Below are positions 37,863 through 48,512 of a stretch of DNA of 64,000 bases, piece by piece (the stretch's first letter is position 1; the number at the start of each line of letters is the position of its first letter). The notes under the pieces are model-generated. The model saw only the letters and a program-made list of their open reading frames with translations. It had not been told where the DNA came from and ran no database searches. This DNA comes from Harmothoe impar (lineage: Eukaryota > Annelida > Polychaeta > Phyllodocida > Polynoidae): assembly GCA_947462335.1 (NCBI GenBank), contig OX381713.1, forward strand, positions 23,862,381 to 23,926,380. Reading direction: 5' to 3'. The translations under genes and the position numbers were made by a program.

Positions 37863-39348
37863 TTAACAGAAAGGTAGTGGGAGTTTGGGAGCAATATCAC
37901 ATGGATGTTCAGTCCATCCTGCTACGTGTTTGGAAGAACTCAGAGATGCCTGCTGTACACTCATTCCCCTTACACATATTTGCAATGATGCCCACATCAA
38001 GTATTTATCTTCTCCTCCCCATGTAATGATATTTACTATAGGTTCAGTAGGATAACAGGGTCTTAACACTGTAAAGGTACTAGAAACACTTCAGAAAGTA
38101 TTTATATCACCTGGAAATAGGATTGGGGCCCAGTTAAGGAGATACTTGTGGTGGTTAGTATGAGGTATCAAAACCACTTCACACACAACTCACACAGGTG
38201 GCATTGTCTGTATTGTGTTGTAAGCAGTGTTTCTGTGAAGGCCGCCATCTTGTCCCCCTAAATCTTATGTTCAAAGCTGCTTTGGCATTTGTGCTAAGAT
38301 ATAACATTGGACAACTGGTTCATTGATATAGTTTGGTCAGATTCTTGATCCGGATCCTCAGATATTAATAGTAATTAAAATAAAGCACTAAAAGCATGGC
38401 TCTGAAGCCACCCTGATGCCAACCTGCTATACTCCTATATAAGGGCAACCACGTTGAACCAGTAGCAGGGCCTGTTCAGCACTGAATACATAGTCTTAGG
38501 GAGGGGACACGTAGTGCATCTTAGTGTTGACATGCTAAAACATGCTCTCAATGTCAAATAATCCACACTCAAATATTGGAAGGCACCAGGCGACATCCAG
38601 CATGCACCTGGATCTCGTGCGTCTCACCTGCGGTGCGAGAAAACACGAGAGGTCATGCTATAGTTGAAGACGGAGAGATTGAAGGGACTGTCTGCAAATA
38701 TGCGTTTGAGGAACATCCTGTATAGTGTAGAAGCAGACGACATTTTGTACCAAACAGTCAGGGTCTTATAGATAAGGATGTAGCACCCTACTAAAGCTCA
38801 GATCGACAACAGAACATCAGTAGTGGTGATGAAAGACACAAGGCCCAAGGGACTTAGGAAGCAAGGGGGGGGGGGGGGGATTCAACTCTCCCTTTCTCGG
38901 CTTCTGATTGCTCACTTCACTCCTTATACAGCACTTCCATATTGGGACATCTAAACTTCTGGAGAACCAGCAATGATTTCAGGGGACAAGATGGTGGCCT
39001 CGACCGAACAATCAATCACAGAACTGCATAACCTGAGGGAAGGCTCCTCATGATTGTTCTGAGAAAATATTTTTCTCAGTAAAGCATGAGGACAGCATCT
39101 ACCAGTGCATGAACTGTATGTGGAAAAGTGTGTGTGTGTGGGGGGGGGGGGGGGGGGAGAGAGAGATTGACAGTGAGGGTGGGTAAGGATGGGGGGGGGA
39201 GGTGTATTGGGACACGTGTGGTAAATGTCTGTTGTGTCTGTGGACTGGCAACTCATGTTTGTAGTGAGTGCACCATGTACTTAGAGGTAAATTTACATAG
39301 ACGCAACCCGTGAATGGGATCTGCAGGTGTGCAAGGTAACAAAACTGT

Positions 39349-39373
39349 CACCACCACCACCACCACCACCACC
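39349..39373. repeat. (CAC)n microsatellite
   Basis: Eight uninterrupted CAC units. No gene is associated with it. Confidence 0.9.
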
Positions 39374-40059
39374 AACCTTTCAGGACATACTCAGAGCACC
39401 TTTATTATGGAGACCTTCATGCCCTTGTCTCAGTCTTTTGTCTGCTTCTTTCTTTACTCTGTCCATGGTCTTGTTTTATTCTGTTTGAAGGTTTTTCCTG
39501 TCGAAAAATCACATACAGGACATAGTTTCCATTATTTACCCATGGCAATCCCCTTTTCCCATAACTTTCTCTGTGTTGTCTATATGACGTGTTCTTTGTA
39601 TATTATATACATCGATGGTGATGCTACTGCATGGTTGGTTTTGAGATAAGATTGGAGTGTATAAGGGACATTGATTGAATGAACAGAAAAGTCTTGTACT
39701 TTGCACCTTCTGTATGTCCAATATGATTTTTTTTTATTTAGCATCTCTATGTCTATCCTCTTTGTCTCCTCTGACTTATAAATGTGAGTGACACAATATT
39801 ACAATATAAACTACAGTGACAGCCCATGAACAAGTTTGTTACACCCTCACGTAGCTCTATGGTATAGAGATTATCTCACCCCCCCCCCCCAACTAGAGAT
39901 ACCAGCGTCTCTACAGCGAACTGATAACATTCCATGTAGTCAACCCATCCCATAACATGTTAAAACCATGGCCTGACATGTTAATCGTGCTATAGCCATG
40001 TAGATATAACACCCCTCAGTATCCACTAACAAGATCCAGCTGCTTCATCCGGGTTCCCT

Positions 40060-41300
40060 TAATGGCCGCCGCTGTTTAGATACACCTGAAGGTCACATGA
40101 CCCGTGACGTGTTTTGGGGCGCCGGCTGGTGGGGAAAATGGGAACTACAGCTGATAGGGCTGTCACGTGGGCACATGGGAGCCAGACGACGCCATCTTGG
40201 TTGTCACGGTCCGGTAACTATGACAGCTCCGCACTGACTTTTGACGCCTACTGTGGTTGGTTTATCAGATCCAAAGGAATAGCTGCGGAGATAAAGGTCA
40301 TGGTGGTGGGATGGTGGTAGAGGAGGGAGTCAGGGAAGAGTGAAATAACGGGTCTGCCTCCACGTGTGTTGTGAAATATGCAGGCGTCTTACTCAGACAA
40401 AATATGAAACTTCCAGATGGTTGTATTGAAAGGAAATAGGAAAGGAAAGCATTATCTTTGATTGATTGATATAAGATATGCTGTTGATATTATGCACAAT
40501 TCCATCTAAAAAATGTACCCATGTGCCCTACCCCTGCATGCCCCTCTATGCTTTCTCCCATTTAAGATCCCCTGTCTCTGCTTCCCATCAAAAGTCACAA
40601 CAACCCTCCACCTCATCAACATTGATAAATGACTCTCTGATCACTTCCGCCAAGGTCGGCGCATGCGCAGATTGCGTCTGTGGCAGGTGGCGACCTCCAG
40701 CGGGACGCAGTGTCACCCATAACTTAGCTTCCTCCTAGGCTATTCTCTGCCACAAGGCTACTGCCATGATCCTCAGTACAACTCCTGCTCTAGGATGAGG
40801 GATGGGGTTTAGAATGAGAAATGACCACAATGTATGCCACATGTAGACTGTATGGTAGTGATGTATTTCTTGTCAGAATATTATTATATACCCAATAATA
40901 TGGAGTCCATCAGATTCTTCATCAATCATTTTTGTCGGTAACCTGTGCTATGTAGGCCTATCCACTTCCATTATTTTTTATAGTGCGAAGGGGTGTTCTA
41001 AAATGGGATTAAAAGGAAGGCCATGATACATATCATCAGAAAAGGAAATATCATAGTTATGACTCTCCAATACCGAAAGCCAGAAACTCACTGGTTTCAG
41101 CAGACGACAATTCACTAAGACTGAGCAGAGACACACGTCAGAAATCCCCCACAATGGGCACTGTGCGCATGCGTGAGCTGTCCCGGTATTCCCGGTGAGT
41201 GGGTTCCGCTTCCGGATCCTACAGACACTTCCTTCCTGTCTCTGTCAAAAGGCGGAAGTGACAGTTCAAGCAGCCCTCAAGCAGCCCTCACGACATCACG
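40060..41300. other. intronic CpG islets with NRF1-type palindromes
   Basis: Patches at 40060-40240, 40640-40700 and 41160-41300 carry AATGGCCGCC and GCCATCTTGG (YY1-like), GCGCATGCGC (40659-40668), TGCGCATGCG (41164-41173) and CTTCCGG/GCGGAAGTGAC (ETS-like). A CAGCAGACGACAATT word sits at 41099-41113. The segments between are unremarkable. They are candidate intronic promoters or enhancers. Confidence 0.4.
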
Positions 41301-42093
41301 CAGTCTAGAACGAGATTTGAGCCGATATGGATGTGTACACTGATATTCCTAGGCTCCCTATACGCCCAACCTCTCAGTCACTAGTGCCCAATCTAGTTAG
41401 TCATTTTTTGGATCCCTATACCACCAACCTAGATTAGTTATTATTGCCAGGTTGGTCGCTACTGACCAACCCACCTTAGTCTTTTTAGTTCCAGGGGGAG
41501 CCACTGAATGGTCATCACAGGTGGCCCCAACTAGTGGCATACAAATACAACACACCAATGATGGACCTAGGTTAGCCACTACTGACTGACCCCTTGGTCA
41601 TTTTTGAATATAACTTTGCCATTGTGACTAACACTAATATGACCAACCTGGGTTAGTCTGTACTGACTAACCCTTTCAATCTATGGATTTTCAGTGTAGC
41701 ATTGTGACTGGCTTTTTTTTATTGGGTTGTCGTTTTGTCCCACTGGCTCTTGTGACGTAGGCAGCGTCATTGTACTTTAATTTCAATTGTGAATGATAAC
41801 ATGGCAATGGAGTCTACAAGTTACACTCTAAATATACATGATAGGGTTTATAGATGATTGAGGTAGTTGGGGTAGTTTATGCGTACATGTCTGGAGTGCG
41901 TCAATGCCCACTTTCCATAAACTACTGTTATCACAGTAAGTGCTAAGCGAATGGCGACTGGCAGCGGTTGACTCGAGAGTGAAGGGGTGCGGAAATCCAC
42001 CATCATCGGTGTTCATATAAAAGCTATGTGACCAAGAAGTGGTTAAATAGATATATGAGCGTATAATCTCACCGAGGATCGTCTTTTTGATTT

Positions 42094-43446
42094 ATGGGAG
42101 AACCGATGGACACTCCGGCGGAAGGAATAAGAACTCGACATCAGCGTAAAAACGCCTCAGTGGGCGATAATACAGAGGTTACTAAGGTAAACAATATGGC
42201 CGACAGCGAAATGAAACGATTCATGCAAGAGATACGAGAGGGCAATGTAGAAATATTAGCCCGCGTTGGCTCGATTGATACTTCTCTAGCTAACCTTACT
42301 GTGAAAGTGGATTCAACCCAATCTAAGCTTGATCAATATATTGGCGACAACGACACTGAGATCCATGAGATTAAAGCTAGACTGGACTACGTCGAGTTGG
42401 CGAGGGACGTGGCTGTGGTTCAACGTAAACAATTAGAACTTGACAACGCCAGACTCTCTTACAAGATGGATAGGCTAGCAGAAAGGGTGCGTCACAACGA
42501 TGAACTCTTGAAAAGGCAAAATATTATAATTGAGGGGGTCCCCGAGAAGGCTGGTGATACACCCAAGAAAATTATAGTGGATCTGCTAACGGATATTGGG
42601 GCAATCACTGGTACCGAAAGGGTTAACCTGGACGCTGCCTACCGTATAGGGAAGCTCAAGCCTAACCAAAAGAATCCACGCAACATAATGGTGAGGTTTA
42701 AAGACATAGAGCATAAAATGCGCCTCTTTCAGGAAATAAAAAAGATGAAACATATTAAAAGGTGGGAAGATGTCTACGTATCAGATGATTTATCAATAGA
42801 GCAACAGGCGGAACGAAAAGACCTGAGATGTCTAGCGGCTGTGGCGAAGCAAAAAGGATATCCTGATGCAAAGGTCAAAGGTGGGAAACTAGAGGTGGGG
42901 GATAAAACTCTGACTTACAGGGACCTGTACCTTCTACCTCCTGGTATTGATATGGAGGCTGCAAAGCTGGTGGACATACCCCTAGGAGTGTGCTTTCAGT
43001 CCCACCACGCCTACCTGTCGAACATGTACAAATGCCAAATCACATTCAATGGATCAGAGTGGTCTAGTGCAGAACAACTGTTTTGGTACCGTATAGCAGT
43101 CTACAATGATGACGAGCAAATGGCGAACGAGATAATGATGTGTGAAGACGGGTACGCAGCTAAAAGATTATCCTACAAGATCAAGATTACCAAGCAAGAT
43201 ACCGCTACAAAAAAATTCGAGATCATGGCTGAGGTAGCCGAACTGAAATTTGAGCAAAATGGCGACTTAGGGGAACGTCTAAAGGCCATCAAGGGGGAGA
43301 TTTACGAATGCACCCTTGAAAAATCCTGGGGGTGCGGGTTCACAATTGCACAGGCCCACCTGATAACCAAAGACAATGTAAAGGAGAATAAAATGGGGAA
43401 AATCCTTATGAGCCTCAGAGACAAGCTGATCATTGATGTACCGTAA
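42094..43446 (+). CDS. LINE ORF1 protein with C-terminal NADAR (YbiA-like) domain
   Basis: A 450-residue RNA-binding-type ORF1 protein. Residues about 35-140 are a heptad-rich coiled coil, the expected trimerisation region. Residues 141-215 (RQNIIIEGVPE through NIMVRFKD) look like the RRM of L1-type ORF1p (Transposase_22), and 216-283 like its C-terminal nucleic-acid-binding domain. The extra part is 297-448, which follows the NADAR/YbiA pattern: LSNMY (308-312), NG-EWSSAEQ (319-328), KFEQN (385-389), SWGCG (411-415) and NKMGKILMSLRDKL (432-445). YbiA-family enzymes act on ADP-ribose/riboflavin-pathway adducts. Here SEH is replaced by AEQ (the Glu is kept) and the usual WG-acid/Thr-G by WGCG, so activity is uncertain. 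The ATG at 42094 is the first in frame. Confidence 0.9.
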   Translation: MGEPMDTPAEGIRTRHQRKNASVGDNTEVTKVNNMADSEMKRFMQEIREGNVEILARVGSIDTSLANLTVKVDSTQSKLDQYIGDNDTEIHEIKARLDYVELARDVAVVQRKQLELDNARLSYKMDRLAERVRHNDELLKRQNIIIEGVPEKAGDTPKKIIVDLLTDIGAITGTERVNLDAAYRIGKLKPNQKNPRNIMVRFKDIEHKMRLFQEIKKMKHIKRWEDVYVSDDLSIEQQAERKDLRCLAAVAKQKGYPDAKVKGGKLEVGDKTLTYRDLYLLPPGIDMEAAKLVDIPLGVCFQSHHAYLSNMYKCQITFNGSEWSSAEQLFWYRIAVYNDDEQMANEIMMCEDGYAAKRLSYKIKITKQDTATKKFEIMAEVAELKFEQNGDLGERLKAIKGEIYECTLEKSWGCGFTIAQAHLITKDNVKENKMGKILMSLRDKLIIDVP

Positions 43447-44188
43447 TTACCATTACAACAGGACTCAGAGTGTGGTCTCTATGTAGTGCATTCTAATCTG
43501 GAAGCATATTGTATGTGTTCAACTATATGTGACATTTCTTGTAAACCCTTGTATGGTCCACTATAGAATTATACATACCGTAATGTGAATTGATATGAAA
43601 TCGTCAAAGATGTTGAGTTGAAGCTGATCTTTGGTTTAGTAATGAAACGCCAGATGGCGCCACTAAGGTGCAGGCGGACTGATAGCGCTGTTCGACAAAA
43701 ACTTACCGGTAGCGGTTGCATTATAGTCTAACGTATAGAAAGGCTCAGAGTGTGTACATACTAGTTAAATTGAATCATGTCTCAATTATTACTATGGTTA
43801 ATATACACAAACTGTTTCTTGACATTCAATTGAATACCGGTAACCTGATTATTCAGCAAAATCTCACATTGATTATAGGAGATCCATCCTGTTTGAACAT
43901 ATTAAATGTGTATGAAACTAAAGAATTAAATCTAGATTAATTGTTTTTGCTGATACTACTTAAATTTTAAATTCAAAAAAGGGCACAAAGCCAATTGTTA
44001 ATGTATTATAATAACAGTAACTGGGAGGGGGAACGTATCACTTTTCTTAAAGGTTGATCACTCTAGGCTTATCCTCATGACAGGGAGAAATCTCTATGCA
44101 GGTGGCACGAGTTGCCCTTACCTGCAAACCTTGTTATCTATGTATTTTGATATGGTTGATTTGATGTCTTTGGGTACCCTTGTTTATC
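43447..44188 (+). other. inter-ORF spacer of the LINE
   Basis: 742 bp lie between the ORF1 stop and the first ORF2 ATG, with stop codons in all frames. One short frame (43716-43940) has no recognisable domain. A TGA at 44162-44164 sets the upstream limit of ORF2, so there is no overlapping or read-through arrangement. ORF2 may be expressed by reinitiation or from an internal promoter; neither can be seen. Confidence 0.7.
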
Positions 44189-47038
44189 ATGGTGGGTAGA
44201 CATATGGTAAGAGGTAGTAAACAAGATTTCTCATTGGCTCATATTAATATTAGAAGCCTAAAAGCGAAAATTGAAACTTTACGAGTACATATGCTTGATA
44301 AAAGAGACGCTGTCGTGGGGATCTCTGAAAGTTGGCTTCATGAAGGAGTTATTAACAGCATGGTAGACATTAAGGGTTACAGACTTGAAAGACTAGATCG
44401 TTCTTGGGGGGACGACAAAAAATGTGGTGGCGTTGCTATTTATATACGAGATGAATTATCTTACTCAACCACCAATTATAAACATTTGAATGTAAGTAGT
44501 AATAACATTGAAATTCAATGGGTGGAAATCATTAGAAATGGGAAAAAAAATATTGTAGTAGCCAATGTCTATCGTCCTCCTGATGGAGATAAAGCCAGCT
44601 TTATTGAGGAATTTAATGCTCAGGTTGGTAAAGCACATCTAAGACGCAAAGATCTGATGATTATGGGTGACTTTAACCTAGATTACTTGAATGTAAATAA
44701 GGTGTCGACAAGGTTAATGAAAATATGTATAAGTATTCTAGGTCTTAAGCAGATTATCAATAAGCCGACTAGATCTAATGAGGTCACGGCTACATGTCTT
44801 GATTGGGTCATTACAAATACGTCCAAATTGTATGAAAGTTTTACGAGGACATGGAATTTAAGTGATCATTTAATGGTGGGGATCATACTTATTGACCACT
44901 ATTTCATTAATGAAAAAATGTCGTTTGAAGGTAGATCTTATAGGAAGTATAACCCTGAGCTCTTTAAGGCATGTATTAAGAACGCTGACTGGGGCCCCAT
45001 AGATGACTGTGAGGAGGTCAACGCAAGATGGCAGTTTATTCTTGGTATGTTTACAAATGAGCTAGATAAAATGTGTCCTGTACGTACTTTTAAGGTTAGG
45101 AAAGATAGAGCTCCATGGATAACTGATCACATTCTAGAACTTATCAATGATAAGGATAAGGCTTTGAAAAAGGCTATCTCCTCCAAAAATCCGCTGCACT
45201 GGCAAGAATCTTGTCGACTGAGGAACTCTGTTAATAAATTTATTAAGAAAGCTAAGGCTAAATTTATTAGAGATAGTTTGGAGGAATACCAACAGGACAG
45301 TAAGAAATTCTGGAGGACTATAAATGGTCTGGTCAAAGGTGATAGAGGAGGTACACATTTCAAACTGAAAGATACGGTACGGAATATAATGATTGATGAT
45401 GATGACACATCGAACTTTATAAATGATTTCTTTTTGAACATAGGTCCAAATTTAGCAGCTAATTATGATGTACCATGGTCATTCGAGGGGAAAGTGCCTG
45501 ATTCTAGCATTGAGCATATTGAGACAAATGTGATTGAAGTTGAAAAATTCATCAAGGAGATTGACACTTCAAAAGCATCATGCATTGATGGCATATCCTC
45601 ATCATCTCTTAAAGATGCCATGTTAGCTGTACCGGACAGAATTACTTCATTGTTCAATGAGTCTATTGTGTCTGGAAAAGTACCTGACGCATGGAAAATC
45701 GGTAATATTGTACCCCTCCAGAAGGATGGAGATAGAAGTGATGTGTCTAATCTGAGGCCAGTGACGTTACTTCCCATAATTGGAAAATTATTAGAGAAAA
45801 TTATTAACGATAGATTAATGGATTATCTGGAAAGTAATGATATTCTGGAAAAAAAACAGGGAGGTTTCAGAGCTGGTCACTCGACGATAGATACGGTTGC
45901 TTACTTTGTAGATGAAATTTATAAGGGCATTAATTGTAGAGAATATACACTGGCTACCTTTGTGGACCTGAAGAAGGCTTTCGACACCGTAAATCATTTT
46001 ATATTATTGGAAAAATTGTCTAAATTAGGTGTCGGAGGTCTTCTTCATGGTTGGATTTCCAACTATTTAAGAGATAGAAAACAGTGTACTACAGCTAATG
46101 GTAAGAGGTCTAGGGAGGGTAATATGGTATGTGGAGTCCCACAGGGGTCCATTTTGGGACCTACCCTTTTTTTGGTGTATATAAACGATTTGAGTAATGT
46201 TGTGAAAAATTGTAGTCTATATTTATACGCTGACGATACGGTAGTATCAAAGACGGGGCCTGACCTGAATACCCTTACAAATGATATGGAGGAGGATTTG
46301 GTGACTTTAGAAGCATGGTTTATAAAGAATAAATTAACTTTAAATGCTAAAAAAACAAATTATGTAATATTTGGACTTAGAAGTAAATTAAAGGAGATTC
46401 ACCACCATTCCCTTCGATTTGGTATGACTGTCATTGATAGGGTACAAAGTGTCAAGTATCTGGGTATAATCCTAGACCCTGTGCTAAACTTTAATATGTA
46501 TGCAGAATGTGCGTATAAGAAAATTGTCTTCAAGGTTTATCAGCTTGCTTTTTTGAAAGAAAACATGACGTCACTCATTCGCATAAAAATGTATAAAACA
46601 ATGATTCTACCTCATTTGGACTATGGCGATATTTTTTATGCAATTGCTGGTAAATATATATTAGATAAACTGCAGGTAGCACAGAACAAAACATTAAGGA
46701 TGTGCTTAGGGGTAGATGCAAGATACCCGACTATCCTTGTACACCAGGAGGCTGAAATATCATCTCTATCAGCCCGACGACAAATGCATATGGTGAATTT
46801 CATGTATAAACAAAGGAGCAATATTGATATTGTAAATAGGAGGGAAATATTTACAAGAGCACATGACGCTATATTGTTTCTAACTATAAAGCCAAGAAAC
46901 GAGACTGCCAGAAAAAGTCCTATATACAGAGGGGCATTGCTATGGAATGCTCTAGGTGTAGGCACTCGTAATATTGAGTCATATGAAGAATTCAAACTGG
47001 ATAGGAAAAGGTGGTTGGGAAGTACTAATTATATGTAA
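44189..47038 (+). CDS. LINE ORF2: APE endonuclease and reverse transcriptase
   Basis: A 949-residue polyprotein copies element RNA at a nicked target. The N-terminal AP-endonuclease-like domain has LAHINIRS (16-23), SESW (46-49), GGVAIYIRD (80-88), NVYRPP (126-131), GDFNLD (160-165), LDW (204-206) and SDH (225-227), the catalytic set. The reverse transcriptase follows, with LRPVTLLP (522-529), GFRAGHST (559-566), VDLKKAFDTVNH (592-603), GVPQGSILGP (649-658), the active-site YADD (680-683) and GIILD (759-763). The remaining ~170 residues are the usual LINE C-terminal region without a clear RNase H. No frameshift or stop was found. The frame opens nine bases upstream at TTG, but ATG 44189 is the first methionine codon; ATG 44213 (MVRGSKQ) is a later alternative. 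Confidence 0.95.
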   Translation: MVGRHMVRGSKQDFSLAHINIRSLKAKIETLRVHMLDKRDAVVGISESWLHEGVINSMVDIKGYRLERLDRSWGDDKKCGGVAIYIRDELSYSTTNYKHLNVSSNNIEIQWVEIIRNGKKNIVVANVYRPPDGDKASFIEEFNAQVGKAHLRRKDLMIMGDFNLDYLNVNKVSTRLMKICISILGLKQIINKPTRSNEVTATCLDWVITNTSKLYESFTRTWNLSDHLMVGIILIDHYFINEKMSFEGRSYRKYNPELFKACIKNADWGPIDDCEEVNARWQFILGMFTNELDKMCPVRTFKVRKDRAPWITDHILELINDKDKALKKAISSKNPLHWQESCRLRNSVNKFIKKAKAKFIRDSLEEYQQDSKKFWRTINGLVKGDRGGTHFKLKDTVRNIMIDDDDTSNFINDFFLNIGPNLAANYDVPWSFEGKVPDSSIEHIETNVIEVEKFIKEIDTSKASCIDGISSSSLKDAMLAVPDRITSLFNESIVSGKVPDAWKIGNIVPLQKDGDRSDVSNLRPVTLLPIIGKLLEKIINDRLMDYLESNDILEKKQGGFRAGHSTIDTVAYFVDEIYKGINCREYTLATFVDLKKAFDTVNHFILLEKLSKLGVGGLLHGWISNYLRDRKQCTTANGKRSREGNMVCGVPQGSILGPTLFLVYINDLSNVVKNCSLYLYADDTVVSKTGPDLNTLTNDMEEDLVTLEAWFIKNKLTLNAKKTNYVIFGLRSKLKEIHHHSLRFGMTVIDRVQSVKYLGIILDPVLNFNMYAECAYKKIVFKVYQLAFLKENMTSLIRIKMYKTMILPHLDYGDIFYAIAGKYILDKLQVAQNKTLRMCLGVDARYPTILVHQEAEISSLSARRQMHMVNFMYKQRSNIDIVNRREIFTRAHDAILFLTIKPRNETARKSPIYRGALLWNALGVGTRNIESYEEFKLDRKRWLGSTNYM

Positions 47039-48159
47039 TAAGGGTTATTAATAGGCCCAGTTTGAAACAGTGTAATTTACCTAAGTTATATTCATAATTA
47101 ATAACTACCGGTATGTATTGATTATCAGTGTATTGTATAAATAAGCGGTAATAATGATTACACGTGAAAAGTTTATAATGCATTTAGAACAATGCTGTGA
47201 ACAGGGAGCTACCCATTCCCGACATCATCCTCAACCATAGTTTAAAATGTGTATTCGAGTTAAATACATGAGGATCTGTGACTTACAGTGGAAATATAGT
47301 ATATTTTTTGAGATATTTTATCATAAAACATTATTGTTGAATTAATCCTTAAATTGAGATACAATTTACTCATTGTTTAATTCCTGTGTTTTCCATATTA
47401 TAAACAGTTATATGAAATATTGTTATACTTTATAATAGATCAGCTAAGTGATGTTCAAGTATTTGCTGGTGATATATATTTTCGAGCTGTATAAGTTCTT
47501 TATGTTGCCAGGGTAAATAAACGGGAACGATGTCTTTACGTCTTCTCATACCAAAAAAAACAATGACGTATCTAAGGGCGATGACACAATATTATAAACA
47601 AGTATAGGACTATAAGTCGTTGTGTCCAAGATAGATGTACCGTCTCATGTGGACTTCTGTAGTAGATGGGGAGGAGTGTGTCTACTTCAAGAGGAGTAAT
47701 GCATTTATAAACTAGAACTATTAAGTGTTAACATGGTTGCATAAACAAGGTGATATATATGAATTAATCCAGTGGTTCTACTTTATCGTTTATTTTATTT
47801 TCAATGCCATAACTATACATCTACTATCAACAAAAGCATTTGTAGAAAGGAATTATTTCAAGAATGCGTATGTATATCACAGATCAAATCAATGTCATGC
47901 ATTAAAGAAAATGGTCAAGCCTTTTTTTTATTTTATTGATTATTCAATTTTGATCTTGAGCTATAACATAATGGTTGATCTTGACATATATTTCTGATAG
48001 CGTATCACAATGTGTGGCCTTGAGCGCGTCTTCAGTTCTATACCCAAATCGGGTGGTTCTATACAAGTATTAGCCTTTTAAATAATCAGTGTTTCCTATG
48101 TGCAAAAAGCTCAAAATGACCTTGAAGTTCTCCTAACGCCCTTGACGGTTTCCTTCCAG

Positions 48160-48512
48160 AAGATTTGCTGTGAAGCGCTGCGCTCGGTGCCATCTTGGAA
48201 TCTCGTCCAACGAGCTGGTGATGCGAGCGCGAGAACACGTCTACCACGTGGGCTGTTTCACGTGCGCCTCCTGTACCAAAGCACTCACCACCGGGGATTA
48301 CTTTGGCATGAAAGAGAACATGATTTACTGTAGATCTCATTATGAGATCCTTCTCCAGGATGAGTACATGCCCAGTATGTCTCCTGCACTGCCCCCCGGA
48401 CCGCAGACGCCGCTGCCGTATTATAACGGGGTGGGCACGGCACAGAAGGGACGGCCACGTAAACGGAAGAGCCCCGGACCCGATGGTGGGGATAGGTGCG
48501 GACAAGGGCTAG
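48160..48512 (+). CDS. Lhx2/9: Lhx2/9 LIM-homeobox protein, coding exon 3 (LIM2 and linker)
   Basis: Joined to exon 2 the protein reads through DYYR-RF-V-RCARCHLGIS, exactly as in vertebrate Lhx2/9. Counting from the first complete codon (48161), LIM2 zinc ligands are C7, C10, H29, C32 and C35, C38, C57, H60. The linker then carries LPYYNGVGT-QKGRPRKRKSPGP (residues 85-107), a hallmark of Lhx2/9 and a likely nuclear-localisation, AT-hook-like basic stretch. The exon starts after TTCCTTCCAG and ends at CTAG before GTAAGT (48513), phase 1, 353 bp. Vertebrate genes then continue with the homeodomain exons, which are not found downstream in this window. LIM2, like LIM1, would bind Ldb/Chip. Confidence 0.96.

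Larger units (their letters stand above)
42060..47530 (+). mobile_element. intact two-ORF non-LTR retrotransposon (LINE)
   Basis: ORF1 (42094-43446) and ORF2 (44189-47038) are both uninterrupted and on the same strand as Lhx2/9, so the insertion is probably recent. The APE endonuclease plus reverse transcriptase without a visible RNase H domain, together with the ORF2 motifs, fits the CR1/L2-like part of the Jockey superfamily; the exact clade is inferred. The 742-bp gap between ORF1 stop and ORF2 ATG is long for this group. The 3' end is placed near GGGTAAATAAACGGG (about 47515-47530) as the likely terminus; both outer limits are estimates because no target-site duplication was identified. 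The coding sequence is AT-rich relative to the host exons. Confidence 0.85.
14701..48159 (+). other. Lhx2/9 intron 2 (33.5 kb) between LIM1 and LIM2
   Basis: The donor is GTAGGT at 14701 and the acceptor TTCCTTCCAG ends at 48159; phase 2 on both sides. The intron contains all the mobile elements, the tRNA gene and the CpG islets listed separately between these points. Stretches not covered by those entries (for example 16700-20500, 25600-29050, 29550-32000, 34700-37650) show only short non-homologous reading frames, pyrimidine-rich low complexity (31080-31480) and G/C runs. I see no host gene nested in it apart from the tRNA. Confidence 0.85.

Noticed and set aside
43716..43940. 74-codon frame between the LINE ORFs as a third ORF
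   Set aside because: It is short, without a recognisable domain, and not in a position typical of known extra LINE ORFs.
45127..46995. Several - strand frames inside the LINE
   Set aside because: They are antisense shadows of ORF2 with no domain of their own.
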